From: Acidobacteriota bacterium
GTDB lineage: Bacteria; Acidobacteriota; Terriglobia; Terriglobales; Acidobacteriaceae
Assembly (NCBI GenBank): GCA_021799405.1
Contig: JAJZAL010000048.1
Location: 1 to 26,470, forward strand
Length of the DNA stretch: 26,470 nucleotides
Direction: 5' to 3'
A program made the position numbers and the translations under genes. Below, piece by piece: positions 1 to 9,201 of this stretch (within the stretch, counting starts at the first letter, position 1; every line of letters begins with the position of its first letter). Below the pieces are notes generated by a model that ran no database searches, was not told the DNA's origin, and saw only the letters and a program-made list of their open reading frames with translations.

Positions 1-780
1 AGGAATCTCGAGGTCATGACCGAGCCCGGCACCGAACTCTACTACCTGATCTTCAATCTGCGGGATCCGATCCTGCGCCATGAAAAGGTCCGCCAGGCGA
101 TCGCCTACGCCATTAACCGGCCGCTCATCATTCAGTCGCTCTTCCGTGGCGACGCACGGCTGGCTTCGAGCCTTTTACCGCCGGAACACTGGGCCTGGAC
201 GGGAGCGCAACGGTACAACTACAACCCGGCCAAAGCGAATCAGCTGCTCAATGAAGCGGGCTTCCCGCGAGGCAAGGACGGAATTCGCTTTCGCCTCGCG
301 ATGAAAACCTCCACCAATGAAACCACCCGGCTGATGGCGATGGCAGTTCAGGCCGAACTGGCGCACGTGGGCATCAAGATGGAACTGCGCAGCTTCGAGT
401 TTGCGACTTTCTATTCAGATCTGACCCACGGTGCGTTTCAGATGGCCCCCTCGCGGTGGATCGGCGGCAATGAGCAGCCAGACATCTTCCGCTATTCGTT
501 TGCCTCGTCGAGCTACCCTCCCTATGGCGCAAACCGCGGCTACTATGACAACCCCGAGGTGGACCAGCTGATCGCCGATGGGGGCGCCAACTCCAGCCAG
601 GCGGCGCAAAAGCGGGATTTCGAGAAGATTCAGCAGATTGTTGCCCGCCAGCTGCCGACGTTTGACCTGTTCTATATCGATAACGTGGTCGTTCACTCGA
701 AACGCCTCACGCATATCAGGCTGGTCCCATCTCCGTCGGGGAACTTCGATTTTTTGTGCACCGCCGAGCTACGCCAATAG
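1..780 (+). CDS. ABC transporter substrate-binding protein, family 5 (C-terminal part)
   Basis: This is the C-terminal part of a periplasmic solute-binding protein of the SBP_bac_5 (oligopeptide/dipeptide/nickel) family, which captures small peptides or similar solutes and hands them to an ABC importer. The reading frame is open from the first base, so the gene begins upstream of the window; the ATG at 16 is internal. About 260 residues remain. The family-typical segment NLRDPILRHEKVRQAIAYAI lies near the start of the visible part: a short strand, then the helix holding the 'R.A...AI.R' residues. Further on come 'AGFPRGKDG' and the closing region with 'DNPEVDQLI' and 'LPTFDLFYIDN'. The N-terminal signal and first lobe are outside the window, so the ligand cannot be judged. 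No transporter permease or ATPase gene follows. The next operon has its own promoter. Confidence 0.85.
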   Translation, partial: RNLEVMTEPGTELYYLIFNLRDPILRHEKVRQAIAYAINRPLIIQSLFRGDARLASSLLPPEHWAWTGAQRYNYNPAKANQLLNEAGFPRGKDGIRFRLAMKTSTNETTRLMAMAVQAELAHVGIKMELRSFEFATFYSDLTHGAFQMAPSRWIGGNEQPDIFRYSFASSSYPPYGANRGYYDNPEVDQLIADGGANSSQAAQKRDFEKIQQIVARQLPTFDLFYIDNVVVHSKRLTHIRLVPSPSGNFDFLCTAELRQ

Positions 781-904
781 CAAAAGGCGCGTCTCAGTAG
801 AGGGAAAAACGCCCTGTTACGGGCATCCATGGCGGCCAAACTGGCATGAGCCGCATCTATTGCCATTATCTGAGTCAAATTCACTCATGTTTCATCTGTA
901 AGGC

Positions 905-933
905 TTGACATTTACCACCCAGACTGGGATACA
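905..933 (+). promoter_or_regulatory. Sigma-70-type promoter of groESL
   Basis: A perfect -35 hexamer TTGACA lies at 905-910. At a 17-base spacing is GATACA (928-933), a weak -10 that matches TATAAT at its central ATA. An alternative -10 is TACATT at 930-935. The CIRCE operator overlaps or directly abuts the -10 and predicted start site, the usual arrangement for HrcA-repressed chaperone operons. The -35 is convincing; the exact -10 is less sure. Confidence 0.65.
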
Positions 934-960
934 TTAGCAGTCGGAGGTGGACAGTGCTAA
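934..960 (+). promoter_or_regulatory. CIRCE operator (HrcA binding site)
   Basis: The inverted repeat TTAGCAGTC - N9 - CAGTGCTAA matches the CIRCE consensus TTAGCACTC-N9-GAGTGCTAA with one mismatch in each arm. The outer TTAGCA/TGCTAA halves are intact and the 9-base spacer is exact. CIRCE is the operator of the heat-shock repressor HrcA, whose folding depends on GroEL itself. The position, at the -10 region of the promoter ahead of groES, supports classical HrcA control. hrcA is not in this window. Confidence 0.88.
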
Positions 961-1139
961 CGGCAGAAACGCAGGTACCTCTGCCGTGGGAGAGCCCTAA
1001 ATCGGCCGGCTTCCCTGCACCCAGCTCCGATTTCAGAGTCAGGTTGACACGTAAATTTCGGGCGAGCCTCAACTCGCCGGGCACTGCCGGCTGCACCCAG
1101 CCGGAAAGCAATGGAACGCTGTAAAGGAGAAGCATCGCA
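961..1139 (+). promoter_or_regulatory. Structured 5' leader of groES
   Basis: About 180 bases separate CIRCE from the groES start, and I see no gene in them. Three local hairpins can be drawn. The first is an 8-bp stem at 960-967/980-987, starting on the last base of CIRCE. The second has stem GGCGAG/CTCGCC at 1061-1066/1073-1078. The third has stem CCGGCTG/CAGCCGG at 1087-1093/1098-1104 with a CACC loop. The Shine-Dalgarno AAGGAGA (1124-1130) lies 20 bases beyond the last hairpin and looks unpaired. A role in mRNA stability or temperature response is inference only. Confidence 0.4.
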
Positions 1140-1451
1140 ATGCCAACTGCATCTGTAGCAACCACGTTCACCCCGCTTCATGACCGCATCCTGGTCCGCC
1201 GCGTCGACGAAGGCGAGACCATCCGCGGTGGCATCATCATTCCCGACTCCGCCAAGGAAAAGCCCCAGGAAGGCGAAGTGATCGCCGTGGGCAAGGGCAA
1301 GAGCAACGACGAAGGCAAGGTCTTCCCTCTCGATGTGAAGGCTGGCGACCGGGTTCTCTTCGGTAAGTACTCCGGCACCGAGATCAAGATCGACGGTGAG
1401 GAGTTCCTCATCATGCGTGAGGAAGAAGTCCTCGGCATTTTGAAGAAATAA
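1140..1451 (+). CDS. groES: Co-chaperonin GroES (Hsp10)
   Basis: GroES is the heptameric lid that caps the GroEL folding chamber in the cytoplasm. The 103-residue product has the full family pattern: '[11 protein letters not shown]' near the N terminus, the mobile loop with the hydrophobic GroEL-binding tripeptide in '[16 protein letters not shown]', then '[17 protein letters not shown]' and the C-terminal '[15 protein letters not shown]'. The length is normal for the family (95-105), with a short N-terminal extension before the core. The ATG at 1140 is preceded at good spacing by AAGGAGA. groEL follows after an unusually long 258-base gap on the same strand. With CIRCE upstream and a terminator only after groEL, the two very likely form one heat-shock operon. 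Confidence 0.97.
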   Translation: MPTASVATTFTPLHDRILVRRVDEGETIRGGIIIPDSAKEKPQEGEVIAVGKGKSNDEGKVFPLDVKAGDRVLFGKYSGTEIKIDGEEFLIMREEEVLGILKK

Positions 1452-3374
<1,923 letters not shown>

Positions 3375-3408
3375 GACTCACCGTCCAGGTCATCGCGCCT
3401 CACAGCGC

Positions 3409-3445
3409 AACGGGCTTCCCTTATGGGGAGCCCGTTTTGTTTTTG
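3409..3445 (+). terminator. Rho-independent terminator after groEL
   Basis: A 12-bp stem (3409-3420 with 3425-3436, one G-U pair) closes a TTAT loop. It is followed on the plus strand by TTGTTTTT, a good U tract. It sits 35 bases after the groEL stop and closes the groESL operon. On the other strand there is no equivalent T run. Confidence 0.9.
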
Positions 3446-3462
3446 AGGGATGCGAAGGCTGG

Positions 3463-3774
3463 CTACTCCAATTCCACCATGACCGTATCGCCGTCGATGC
3501 GGGTTGCATAACGTCGGACACATGCCTTTGGATTATGCGAGGCGCAGCCGGTCTTCGCATCGAAAGCCCAAGCGTGCCAGGGACAGACGATGCGGCCCTG
3601 CTCGACGATTCCCTGCCCCAGCGGACCGCCTCGATGCGGGCAAACATTGTCCATGACGACGAGTTCTCCGTCGACACGGGCAACGCAGAATAGGCTGCCG
3701 GCTGCTGTCATTTCGCAAACCTCCCCTTCCTGAGGAGTTTCCGTCACGCGGCAAAGGGGCACAAATTGTGGCAT
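3463..3774 (-). CDS. Rieske [2Fe-2S] ferredoxin-like protein
   Basis: A 103-residue stand-alone Rieske protein, related to dioxygenase ferredoxins and the nitrite reductase small subunit NirD. Such proteins carry single electrons in the cytoplasm to an oxygenase or reductase. Both cluster-binding motifs are present: C45-P-H47-R-G-G and C64-P-W-H67, with 17 residues between the two boxes, supplying the two Cys and two His ligands. The downstream 'FDAKTG' is also typical. The length matches ferredoxin-type Rieske proteins, so no oxygenase domain is missing. The ATG at 3774 has GGAG upstream (CTGGAG-N13-ATG). No partner oxygenase or reductase lies next to it: groEL converges on it and a divergent small gene follows. 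The substrate pathway is therefore unknown. Confidence 0.9.
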   Translation of the reverse strand: MPQFVPLCRVTETPQEGEVCEMTAAGSLFCVARVDGELVVMDNVCPHRGGPLGQGIVEQGRIVCPWHAWAFDAKTGCASHNPKACVRRYATRIDGDTVMVELE

Positions 3775-3967
3775 TCAGCGAATTCTCCAGGCTGATCGGC
3801 CGCCCAGTTCGTGGCGCGGGCGCGCTTTCCTCATGCTAGAGCATTCATTCTCATCCTGCAGGGTGGTCCGAACTGGTTTAGGACGCAGCCTCATTCAGGG
3901 AATGACCGTGCTCCGTGACGCACTTTCCTCGACACCATCAGGGCGATGCTCTAGGCTCGAAGAAAGG

Positions 3968-4144
3968 ATGGCAGAAGAGAAGACAGGCAAGCCTGAAGAA
4001 GCAAAGACAAGGCAGGATTCGCTGTGGTGCCCGACCTGTGCGCGCGCGGTCGATGACCCGCTGGTATGCGGCGACTGCGCGACCGTGATTTGCCGGGTGT
4101 GCGGCACTCCGCTCGAATCTCCCGACGAGCTGGCCTTCGGTTAA
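3968..4144 (+). CDS. Small cysteine-rich (zinc-ribbon-like) protein
   Basis: A 58-residue protein with a charged N terminus rich in Lys and Glu, then three CxxC pairs: C21-P-T-C24, C34-G-D-C37 and C42-R-V-C45. Pairs of CxxC knuckles usually bind zinc. Three pairs are more than one ribbon needs, so one or two metal sites are possible. I chose the ATG at 3968 because AGAAAGG lies just upstream and the cysteine core begins soon after. The frame is open farther back to an ATG at 3833, but that extension has no family character. The stop lies one base before the first possible start of the following hydrolase-like gene, which suggests translational coupling. I do not recognise a named family. It could be a DNA/RNA-binding or metal-handling accessory of its neighbour. 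Confidence 0.7.
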   Translation: MAEEKTGKPEEAKTRQDSLWCPTCARAVDDPLVCGDCATVICRVCGTPLESPDELAFG

Positions 4145-4145
4145 G

Positions 4146-5102
4146 GTGAAACAGAAGACCATGCCATCAAAGAAATCCGGAAAATCAAGGCGCACCACCA
4201 GCTACTCGCGAAGCAAAGGGCAAAATTCACTCTATGGGCCTCCGCCGCTGGTGAGCTTTGGCTGGTTGCTGGGCGCCGCAGCGACGGCCGTTGGAATTGG
4301 CGCGGCAGGTGCGTACCTGGTGCTGTGCCTGATCTTCTACCAGAACCAGGCGATGATGATTTTCCACCCCTCGAAAACGGTCGCGAAGACACCGGCCAGC
4401 GCGGGCCTCCCATACCAGGAAATCGCGCTTGACCCGACGACCAGCGGCCAGCCGCAGATCACAGGGTGGTGGGTTCCCGCGGCGAAAGACGCGGCATACC
4501 GGAGCGACACAATATTTTTTCTGCATGGGGCTTCGGGATCGCTGTCCGATACGGTTGCGCAAATCCAGGCGCTGCATACGCTCGGTATCAATGTGTTTGC
4601 CATCGACTATCGGGGCTATGGCAAGAGTGCAGCCATTCGCCCTACGGAACAGACGGCCGATGAAGACGCACTCGCCGCCTGGACTTACCTGACGGCAACG
4701 AGAAACTTGCCTGCGACGAGCCTGGTGGTCTTTGGTGAAGGTGCAGGAGCGATCTTCGCCACGCATCTGGCCGCGGAGCGAAGCGTGGCAGCACTGGTGC
4801 TGGCCCAGATTTCGCCACCTGCGCACGAGATTTTCGAGCAGGATGCGCGGGCCCGACTGCTGCCGCTGTTTCTGCTGGCCAAAGAGCACATGAACCCTGT
4901 ACCCGAACTGAAACGGTCGAGTACACCTAAGATGTTCCTGGAGTGGCCAGAGAAATCCGGGCTCGGGCCAAGCGTCACGCGAAGGGATTTTGCTCTCGCC
5001 GCGGAACCGAAGCAGATCGCTTCACTCCCTGTCGCATCGCCAGAAGCTGTGGCGAATGCTGTGGAACCGTTTCTCAAGCAGATTCTGCCAGTGGCGCATT
5101 GA
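4146..5102 (+). CDS. Membrane-anchored alpha/beta hydrolase-fold protein, probably catalytically inactive
   Basis: A 318-residue protein (GTG at 4146) or 313 residues from the ATG at 4161; the start is uncertain. A basic N terminus precedes one transmembrane helix at about 36-65. The rest is an alpha/beta hydrolase fold of the BEM46/ABHD13-like type. 'FFLHGASG' (125-131) is the oxyanion-hole strand, followed by 'FAIDYRGYGKS' (151-161) and the helix of the nucleophile elbow (about 193-212). Active members carry G-x-S-x-G at the elbow; here it reads G197-E-G199-A-G201, so the serine is replaced by glycine. The usual later Asp strand (HGxxD) and the C-terminal GxxH are also not recognisable. The fold is clear, but hydrolase activity is doubtful. 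It is probably cotranscribed with the small Cys-rich gene upstream, one base apart. Confidence 0.8.
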   Translation: MKQKTMPSKKSGKSRRTTSYSRSKGQNSLYGPPPLVSFGWLLGAAATAVGIGAAGAYLVLCLIFYQNQAMMIFHPSKTVAKTPASAGLPYQEIALDPTTSGQPQITGWWVPAAKDAAYRSDTIFFLHGASGSLSDTVAQIQALHTLGINVFAIDYRGYGKSAAIRPTEQTADEDALAAWTYLTATRNLPATSLVVFGEGAGAIFATHLAAERSVAALVLAQISPPAHEIFEQDARARLLPLFLLAKEHMNPVPELKRSSTPKMFLEWPEKSGLGPSVTRRDFALAAEPKQIASLPVASPEAVANAVEPFLKQILPVAH

Positions 5103-5139
5103 GAGCTCATGGCTCGCACCCCGCGGGAACCTGTTAACC

Positions 5140-5149
5140 TATAGATACT
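5140..5149 (+). promoter_or_regulatory. Possible -10 element for leaderless purQ transcript
   Basis: TATAGAT (5140-5146) lies immediately before the purQ ATG at 5150, and no Shine-Dalgarno is visible in the preceding 25 bases. A -10 about seven bases before the start codon is the pattern of leaderless mRNAs. There is no clear -35. Weak, suggestive only. Confidence 0.3.
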
Positions 5150-5848
5150 ATGAAGTTTGGCGTGCTCGTCTTTCCGGGTTCCAACTGCGACCAGGACACT
5201 TACCATGTGATTGCCGAGGTAGCGAAGCAGCCGGTCACGTTCCTCTGGCATGATTCGGCCAGTCTCGAAAACTGCGACGCGATTTTGGTTCCAGGCGGCT
5301 TTGCCTACGGCGATTACCTGCGCACCGGGGCGATCGCGCGGTTCTCTCCGGTGATGCAGTCGGTGAAGAAGTTTGCGGCCGATGGCGGGCTGGTGATGGG
5401 CATTTGCAACGGCTTCCAGATTTTGTGTGAGTCCGGTCTGCTGCCCGGCGCGCTGATGCGCAACGCGGGGCTGCGCTACATCTGCAAGCAGGTACATCTG
5501 CGCACCGAGACAACCGTGACGCCTTTCACGCATCTGCTCAAGAAAGGGCAGGTACTGCAATTGCCGATCGGTCACATGGAAGGCAACTACTTCTGCGACG
5601 ACGCCACTCTGGCCACACTGCAGCGCGAGGACCGCGTGGTCTTCCGCTACGCGACGCCGGAGGGCGATGTGACCGCGGCGGCCAATCCGAACGGCTCGCG
5701 CGACAACATTGCCGGCATTGTGAATGAGGGCCGCAATGTACTGGGAATGATGCCTCACCCCGACCGGTCGAGTGAAGCCCTGCTGGGTTCTGCCGATGGG
5801 TGGGGTATCTTTGGCTCCCTGGTAGACTCGCTTGCGGCAAAAGCATGA
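5150..5848 (+). CDS. purQ: Phosphoribosylformylglycinamidine synthase subunit PurQ (glutamine amidotransferase)
   Basis: PurQ hydrolyses glutamine and supplies ammonia to PurL, which converts FGAR to FGAM in de novo purine synthesis in the cytoplasm. The 232-residue product is a complete class I glutamine amidotransferase. It opens with '[13 protein letters not shown]', has the oxyanion segment '[13 protein letters not shown]' (47-59), the nucleophile Cys86 in 'GICNGFQ', and His203 in 'MMPHPDR'. The residue two after the histidine is Asp205, where most PurQ proteins have Glu; this is a conservative change. '[11 protein letters not shown]' near the C terminus is also family-typical. purS and purL are not adjacent, so the purine genes are scattered here. 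No Shine-Dalgarno is seen. The TGA stop overlaps the ATG of the next gene in an ATGA arrangement, pointing to translational coupling. Confidence 0.96.
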   Translation: MKFGVLVFPGSNCDQDTYHVIAEVAKQPVTFLWHDSASLENCDAILVPGGFAYGDYLRTGAIARFSPVMQSVKKFAADGGLVMGICNGFQILCESGLLPGALMRNAGLRYICKQVHLRTETTVTPFTHLLKKGQVLQLPIGHMEGNYFCDDATLATLQREDRVVFRYATPEGDVTAAANPNGSRDNIAGIVNEGRNVLGMMPHPDRSSEALLGSADGWGIFGSLVDSLAAKA

Positions 5849-6639
5849 TTGATATTCATCACCATCTGATTTACGGCGTCGATGACGGTTCTCGTGACCT
5901 GGAAACGTCAGTGCAGATGGTCGAAATGGCGGCAGCCGATGGCATCACGCACATTATCTGCACGCCACACGCGGTAGAGCGCTACCCCTACCAGCCGGAA
6001 GTCAACAAGGAGCACCTGGCTGCGCTCAAAGAACGCGTGGGCGACAAGGTAAAGCTGGGACTCGGCTGTGATTTTCATCTGTCCTTCGAGAACATCGAGG
6101 ACGCACTCGCCAACCCGCACAAATACACGCTGAACGGCCTGAACTACCTGCTGGTCGAGTTCCCTGATACCAGCATTTCACCGAAGATGACCGAGGCGTT
6201 CTACGAGATGATGGTGGCCGGCATGCGGCCCATCCTCACCCATCCGGAACGCAACCTTACACTGCAGCGCACGCCCGAGCGAATGGATGTGTGGCTGGAA
6301 CAGGGCTGCCTGGTGCAGGTGACGGCGAATTCCCTGACCGGACGCTTCGGCAAGCGCGCGCAGGAGATGGGGATGGAACTGCTCGAGCAGGACCGTGTCC
6401 ATTTTCTGGCGACCGACGCCCACGATCTGAAATCTCGGCCACCGGTGATGAGCGAGGCGTACCGGGTCGTCGAAGAGAAGTTTGGCCACGATCTTGCGGA
6501 GCGGCTGTGCGTGACGAATCCGCTGGCTGCTTTTGAAGGCAAGCCGATTCCCGATGCCCCGATCCCGGACTGGGACCGGCAGCCTGAGGTCGAACCGAAG
6601 CGGCCCGGCCTGTTTTCGCGCCTGTTTGGCCGAAGCTGA
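5845..6639 (+). CDS. PHP-domain protein-tyrosine phosphatase, CpsB/YwqE type
   Basis: A 264-residue metal-dependent tyrosine phosphatase of the PHP family (CpsB, Wzh, YwqE). Known members dephosphorylate BY-kinases that control polysaccharide export. The start is the ATG at 5845, overlapping the purQ stop; earlier in-frame codons lie inside purQ. The metal ligands of the PHP fold are all present: H5-H-H7 in '[16 protein letters not shown]', His42 in '[11 protein letters not shown]', His78 in 'CDFHLS', Glu105 in 'LVEFP', His133 in 'LTHPERN', and D191-A-H193 in 'ATDAHD'. The last 40 residues are proline-rich and charged, ending '[12 protein letters not shown]', beyond the catalytic domain. No BY-kinase or capsule gene lies nearby. 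Coupling to purQ looks like chromosomal accident, or an unexplained link. Confidence 0.9.
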   Translation: MIDIHHHLIYGVDDGSRDLETSVQMVEMAAADGITHIICTPHAVERYPYQPEVNKEHLAALKERVGDKVKLGLGCDFHLSFENIEDALANPHKYTLNGLNYLLVEFPDTSISPKMTEAFYEMMVAGMRPILTHPERNLTLQRTPERMDVWLEQGCLVQVTANSLTGRFGKRAQEMGMELLEQDRVHFLATDAHDLKSRPPVMSEAYRVVEEKFGHDLAERLCVTNPLAAFEGKPIPDAPIPDWDRQPEVEPKRPGLFSRLFGRS

Positions 6640-6640
6640 A

Positions 6641-6657
6641 CTGTCTTAAGAAGACAG
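6641..6657. terminator. Hairpin at the convergent junction (possible bidirectional terminator)
   Basis: CTGTCTT - AAG - AAGACAG is a perfect 7-bp inverted repeat. It starts two bases after the PHP phosphatase stop and covers the TAA of the convergent SDR gene. Neither strand has a proper T run after it, so termination efficiency is uncertain. Its place between two converging genes is suggestive. Confidence 0.35.
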
Positions 6658-7377
6658 GCCCAGGCCACCATCCACGCTGAGAATTTGCCCGGTGATGAAG
6701 TGCGGTCCGGTCGCAAAAAATATAACGGCAGCAGCCACGTCCTGCGGCCTGCCATTGCGCTTCATGGGCGTCTTCTCCAGGAAATGCTCGTAGCCATCGC
6801 TGACTTCCCCGTTGACGATCATTCCGGGAGCCACACAGTTCACGCTGATTTCGGGCGCAAAGGCCTTGGCCATGGTCTGGGTGAGCATGTGCAGCGCGGC
6901 TTTTGATGTGCAGTAGTGGGCATGCGTGGACCAGGGGTGCAGTCCCCCGAGCGAGCCGATGTTGATGATGCGTCCGCGCGCGGCCTTGAGATGCGGGTAC
7001 GCGGCTTTCGCCATGAGAAATGGGCCGCGGGTGTTCGTTTCAAACATGGCGTCCCACTGCTCGACGGTGATCTGGCTGTGATCGGCGGTTTCGAACCGGC
7101 CTGCGTTGTTGACGAGCAGATCGAGCCGGCCAAAACCTGCGAGCGCGGCATCAACAGCCCGGCTGACAGACGATTCCGAACGGACGTCGGCCTGAATGGC
7201 AAGCGCATTCACCCCCAGCGCCTTCAGCTCTTGCACCGTCCTCCCTGCGTCCTCTTGCGATTCGCGCCAGGTAATCGCAATGTCGGCTCCGGCCTCGGCG
7301 AGCGCCAGTGCGAGAGCGCGGCCGATGCGCCGGGCAGCGCCGGTGATCAACGCGGACTTCCCTTCCAATGCTTTCAT
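6646..7377 (-). CDS. Short-chain dehydrogenase/reductase, pteridine-reductase-like
   Basis: A 243-residue classical SDR, an NAD(P)H-dependent cytosolic oxidoreductase. The cofactor motif is T12-G-A-A-R-R17-I-G19, where the usual middle glycine (TGxxxGxG) is arginine. That TGxxxRxG form is known from pteridine reductases (PTR1) and FolM-type dihydromonapterin reductases and fits NADPH use. 'NNAG' is at 90-93. The catalytic Ser142, Tyr155 and Lys159 (Y-C-T-S-K) are present, and 'SVDGGLGLSS' closes the protein. The ATG at 7375-7377 has no strong Shine-Dalgarno. The gene diverges from fhs, a folate enzyme, which strengthens a pteridine or folate role. A 3-oxoacyl-ACP reductase-like role cannot be excluded from sequence alone. 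Confidence 0.85.
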   Translation of the reverse strand: MKALEGKSALITGAARRIGRALALALAEAGADIAITWRESQEDAGRTVQELKALGVNALAIQADVRSESSVSRAVDAALAGFGRLDLLVNNAGRFETADHSQITVEQWDAMFETNTRGPFLMAKAAYPHLKAARGRIINIGSLGGLHPWSTHAHYCTSKAALHMLTQTMAKAFAPEISVNCVAPGMIVNGEVSDGYEHFLEKTPMKRNGRPQDVAAAVIFFATGPHFITGQILSVDGGLGLSS

Positions 7378-7497
7378 ATGTGGTCATTTTACCGGCAGCA
7401 TCCGCACAGGAACGGCGGACTGGCCTGCGCGGTTTTCCCTCCCAGGCATTTGAGAGGATAGAGTGGAACTTGCTTTGCCTCAAAAAGAAGAGAACGC

Positions 7498-9114
7498 ATG
7501 GCTGACACTTTGCTACCAATTGCAGACATTGCCCGCAAACTTCAACTTACTGATGACGCGTGGGAGCCCGTTGGCCGCTATGGCGCCAAGGTCCGGCTGG
7601 ATCTGCTGAAGGATCCCGCTTTCCCGCCGCGGGGCAAGCTGATTCTGGTTACCGCGACGAGCCCCACGGCTTCCGGTGAAGGCAAAACCGTCACCGCAAT
7701 CGGGCTGACGCAGGGGCTGGAGCGCATCGGGAAGAGCGCCCTTATCACGTCGCGGGAGCCTTCGCTGGGGCCGGTTTTCGGCATGAAAGGCGGCGCGGCA
7801 GGCGGCGGGCGCTCGAAGATTGAGCCGAGCCAGAAGATCAATCTGCATTTCCACGGCGACATTCATGCGATCACTTCGGCCCACAACCTGCTTGCGGCCT
7901 TGATCGACGCGCACCTGTTCCATGGCAATGACCTGAATCTCAACCCTGAACGCATCACCTGGCCGCGCGCGATGGACATGAACGACCGCGCGTTGCGGCG
8001 GATCATTGTAAACAGCGCCGGCAAGCGCGACGGAGCCAATCGGGCCACTGGGTTTGTCATTACCGCAGCGTCAGAGATCATGGCCATCCTGGCGCTGGCG
8101 AAGGATTACGCAGATCTTCGCCGCCGGCTCAATGCGATTATCATTGGCCAGACACGCGAAGGCAGACCGGTGCGCGCCAGCGAACTGGATGCAACCGGAG
8201 CGATGATGGCTCTGCTGACCGACGCCCTGCTTCCCAACCTGGTGCAGACGACCGAGGGCACACCGGCATTTGTCCATTGCGGCCCGTTTGGCAACATCGC
8301 GCACGGCACCAGCAGCGTGGTCTCGCAACAGCTCGCGTTGCGCCTGGCCGATTACGTGGTGAACGAAGCCGGTTTTGCGGCGGATCTGGGCGCGGAAAAG
8401 TACATGGACATCGTCATGCGCGAGTCCGGTATTTCCCCCGCCGTGGCCGTGCTGGTGACAACGGTGCAAAGCCTGCGGAACCAGGGCCAAGGCGATCTGG
8501 AACGCGGTTTGCCCAATTTGGCGCGGCACATCCAGAATCTGCATCGCTTTGGGCTGCCGATCGTCGTCGCCATGAACCAGTTCCCGAGCGACACCGATAC
8601 CGACCTGGCCCGCCTGGCCGACTTCGCCGCCGAGCAAGGCGCGCAGAGCGCGATGTCACAGGCCTTCGCCCAGGGCGGCGCCGGCGCAGAAGATCTGGCG
8701 CGGAAAGTGGTCGAAGTCATCGAGAAGAATCCGACGCCACGCGTAAGACCGATCTATGCTCTAACGGACTCCCTTGAAGACAAGGTACATGCGGTGGCAA
8801 CTCAGATTTACGGTGCGGAGGGCGTGGAATTCAGCCCGGCAGCGACCGAGAAGCTGCGGCAATACGCCGAATGGGGCTATTCCGAAGCACCGGTGTGCGT
8901 TGCCAAGACTCAGTACTCGTTTTCCGACGATCCGAAGCTGCTGGGCGCACCGAACGGATGGACATTGCACATCACGGATGCTTCGCTATCGGCCGGGGCA
9001 GGGTTCGTGGTCATGATTGCCGGGAACATGATGCTGATGCCGGGACTGCCGAAAGTCTCGCGGGCGGCGGAAATCGACGTGGATGAGCAGGGAGAAATTA
9101 TTGGCGTCGAGTGA
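7498..9114 (+). CDS. fhs: Formate--tetrahydrofolate ligase
   Basis: This enzyme joins formate to tetrahydrofolate with ATP, giving 10-formyl-THF for purine and initiator fMet-tRNA synthesis. The 538-residue product is close to the usual 550-560. The P-loop region reads 'TATSPTASGEGKTVT' (52-66), a variant of the family TPTPAGEGKTTT. The diagnostic signature is at 'GPVFGMKGGAAGGGRSKIEP', followed by 'INLHFHGDIHAI' and 'AHNLLAALIDAHL'. 'ITWPRAMDMNDRALR' and the C-terminal 'AGFVVMIAGNMMLMPGLPK' are also family hallmarks. The ATG at 7498 follows a modest AGAAGAGA ribosome site. It shares a 120-base divergent promoter region with the pteridine-reductase-like SDR. purQ is 1.6 kb away, and 10-formyl-THF is a purine precursor, so the neighbourhood is loosely one-carbon/purine. 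Confidence 0.97.
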   Translation: MADTLLPIADIARKLQLTDDAWEPVGRYGAKVRLDLLKDPAFPPRGKLILVTATSPTASGEGKTVTAIGLTQGLERIGKSALITSREPSLGPVFGMKGGAAGGGRSKIEPSQKINLHFHGDIHAITSAHNLLAALIDAHLFHGNDLNLNPERITWPRAMDMNDRALRRIIVNSAGKRDGANRATGFVITAASEIMAILALAKDYADLRRRLNAIIIGQTREGRPVRASELDATGAMMALLTDALLPNLVQTTEGTPAFVHCGPFGNIAHGTSSVVSQQLALRLADYVVNEAGFAADLGAEKYMDIVMRESGISPAVAVLVTTVQSLRNQGQGDLERGLPNLARHIQNLHRFGLPIVVAMNQFPSDTDTDLARLADFAAEQGAQSAMSQAFAQGGAGAEDLARKVVEVIEKNPTPRVRPIYALTDSLEDKVHAVATQIYGAEGVEFSPAATEKLRQYAEWGYSEAPVCVAKTQYSFSDDPKLLGAPNGWTLHITDASLSAGAGFVVMIAGNMMLMPGLPKVSRAAEIDVDEQGEIIGVE

Positions 9115-9201
9115 TGTGACGTACGCCGACGGCCCCTGGGCTGCCCTGCCGATTCTCGGGGTAGAGCGCAAAAGCCTCCGGATGCGATAAAGTGACAATC
9201 G

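Noticed and set aside
813..832. GCCC-TGTTAC-GGGC hairpin as the terminator of the solute-binding protein gene
   Set aside because: The stem is only four base pairs and the T run lies on the minus-strand side, where no gene needs it.
1044..1072. Second TTGACA in the groES leader as an extra promoter
   Set aside because: No acceptable -10 lies 16-18 bases downstream.
3833..3967. N-terminal extension of the cysteine-rich miniprotein
   Set aside because: The extension lacks family-like sequence, and a better ribosome site precedes the ATG at 3968.
4685..5758. Minus-strand ORF of 357 residues across the hydrolase and purQ
   Set aside because: It is antisense to two well-supported genes and has no family features.
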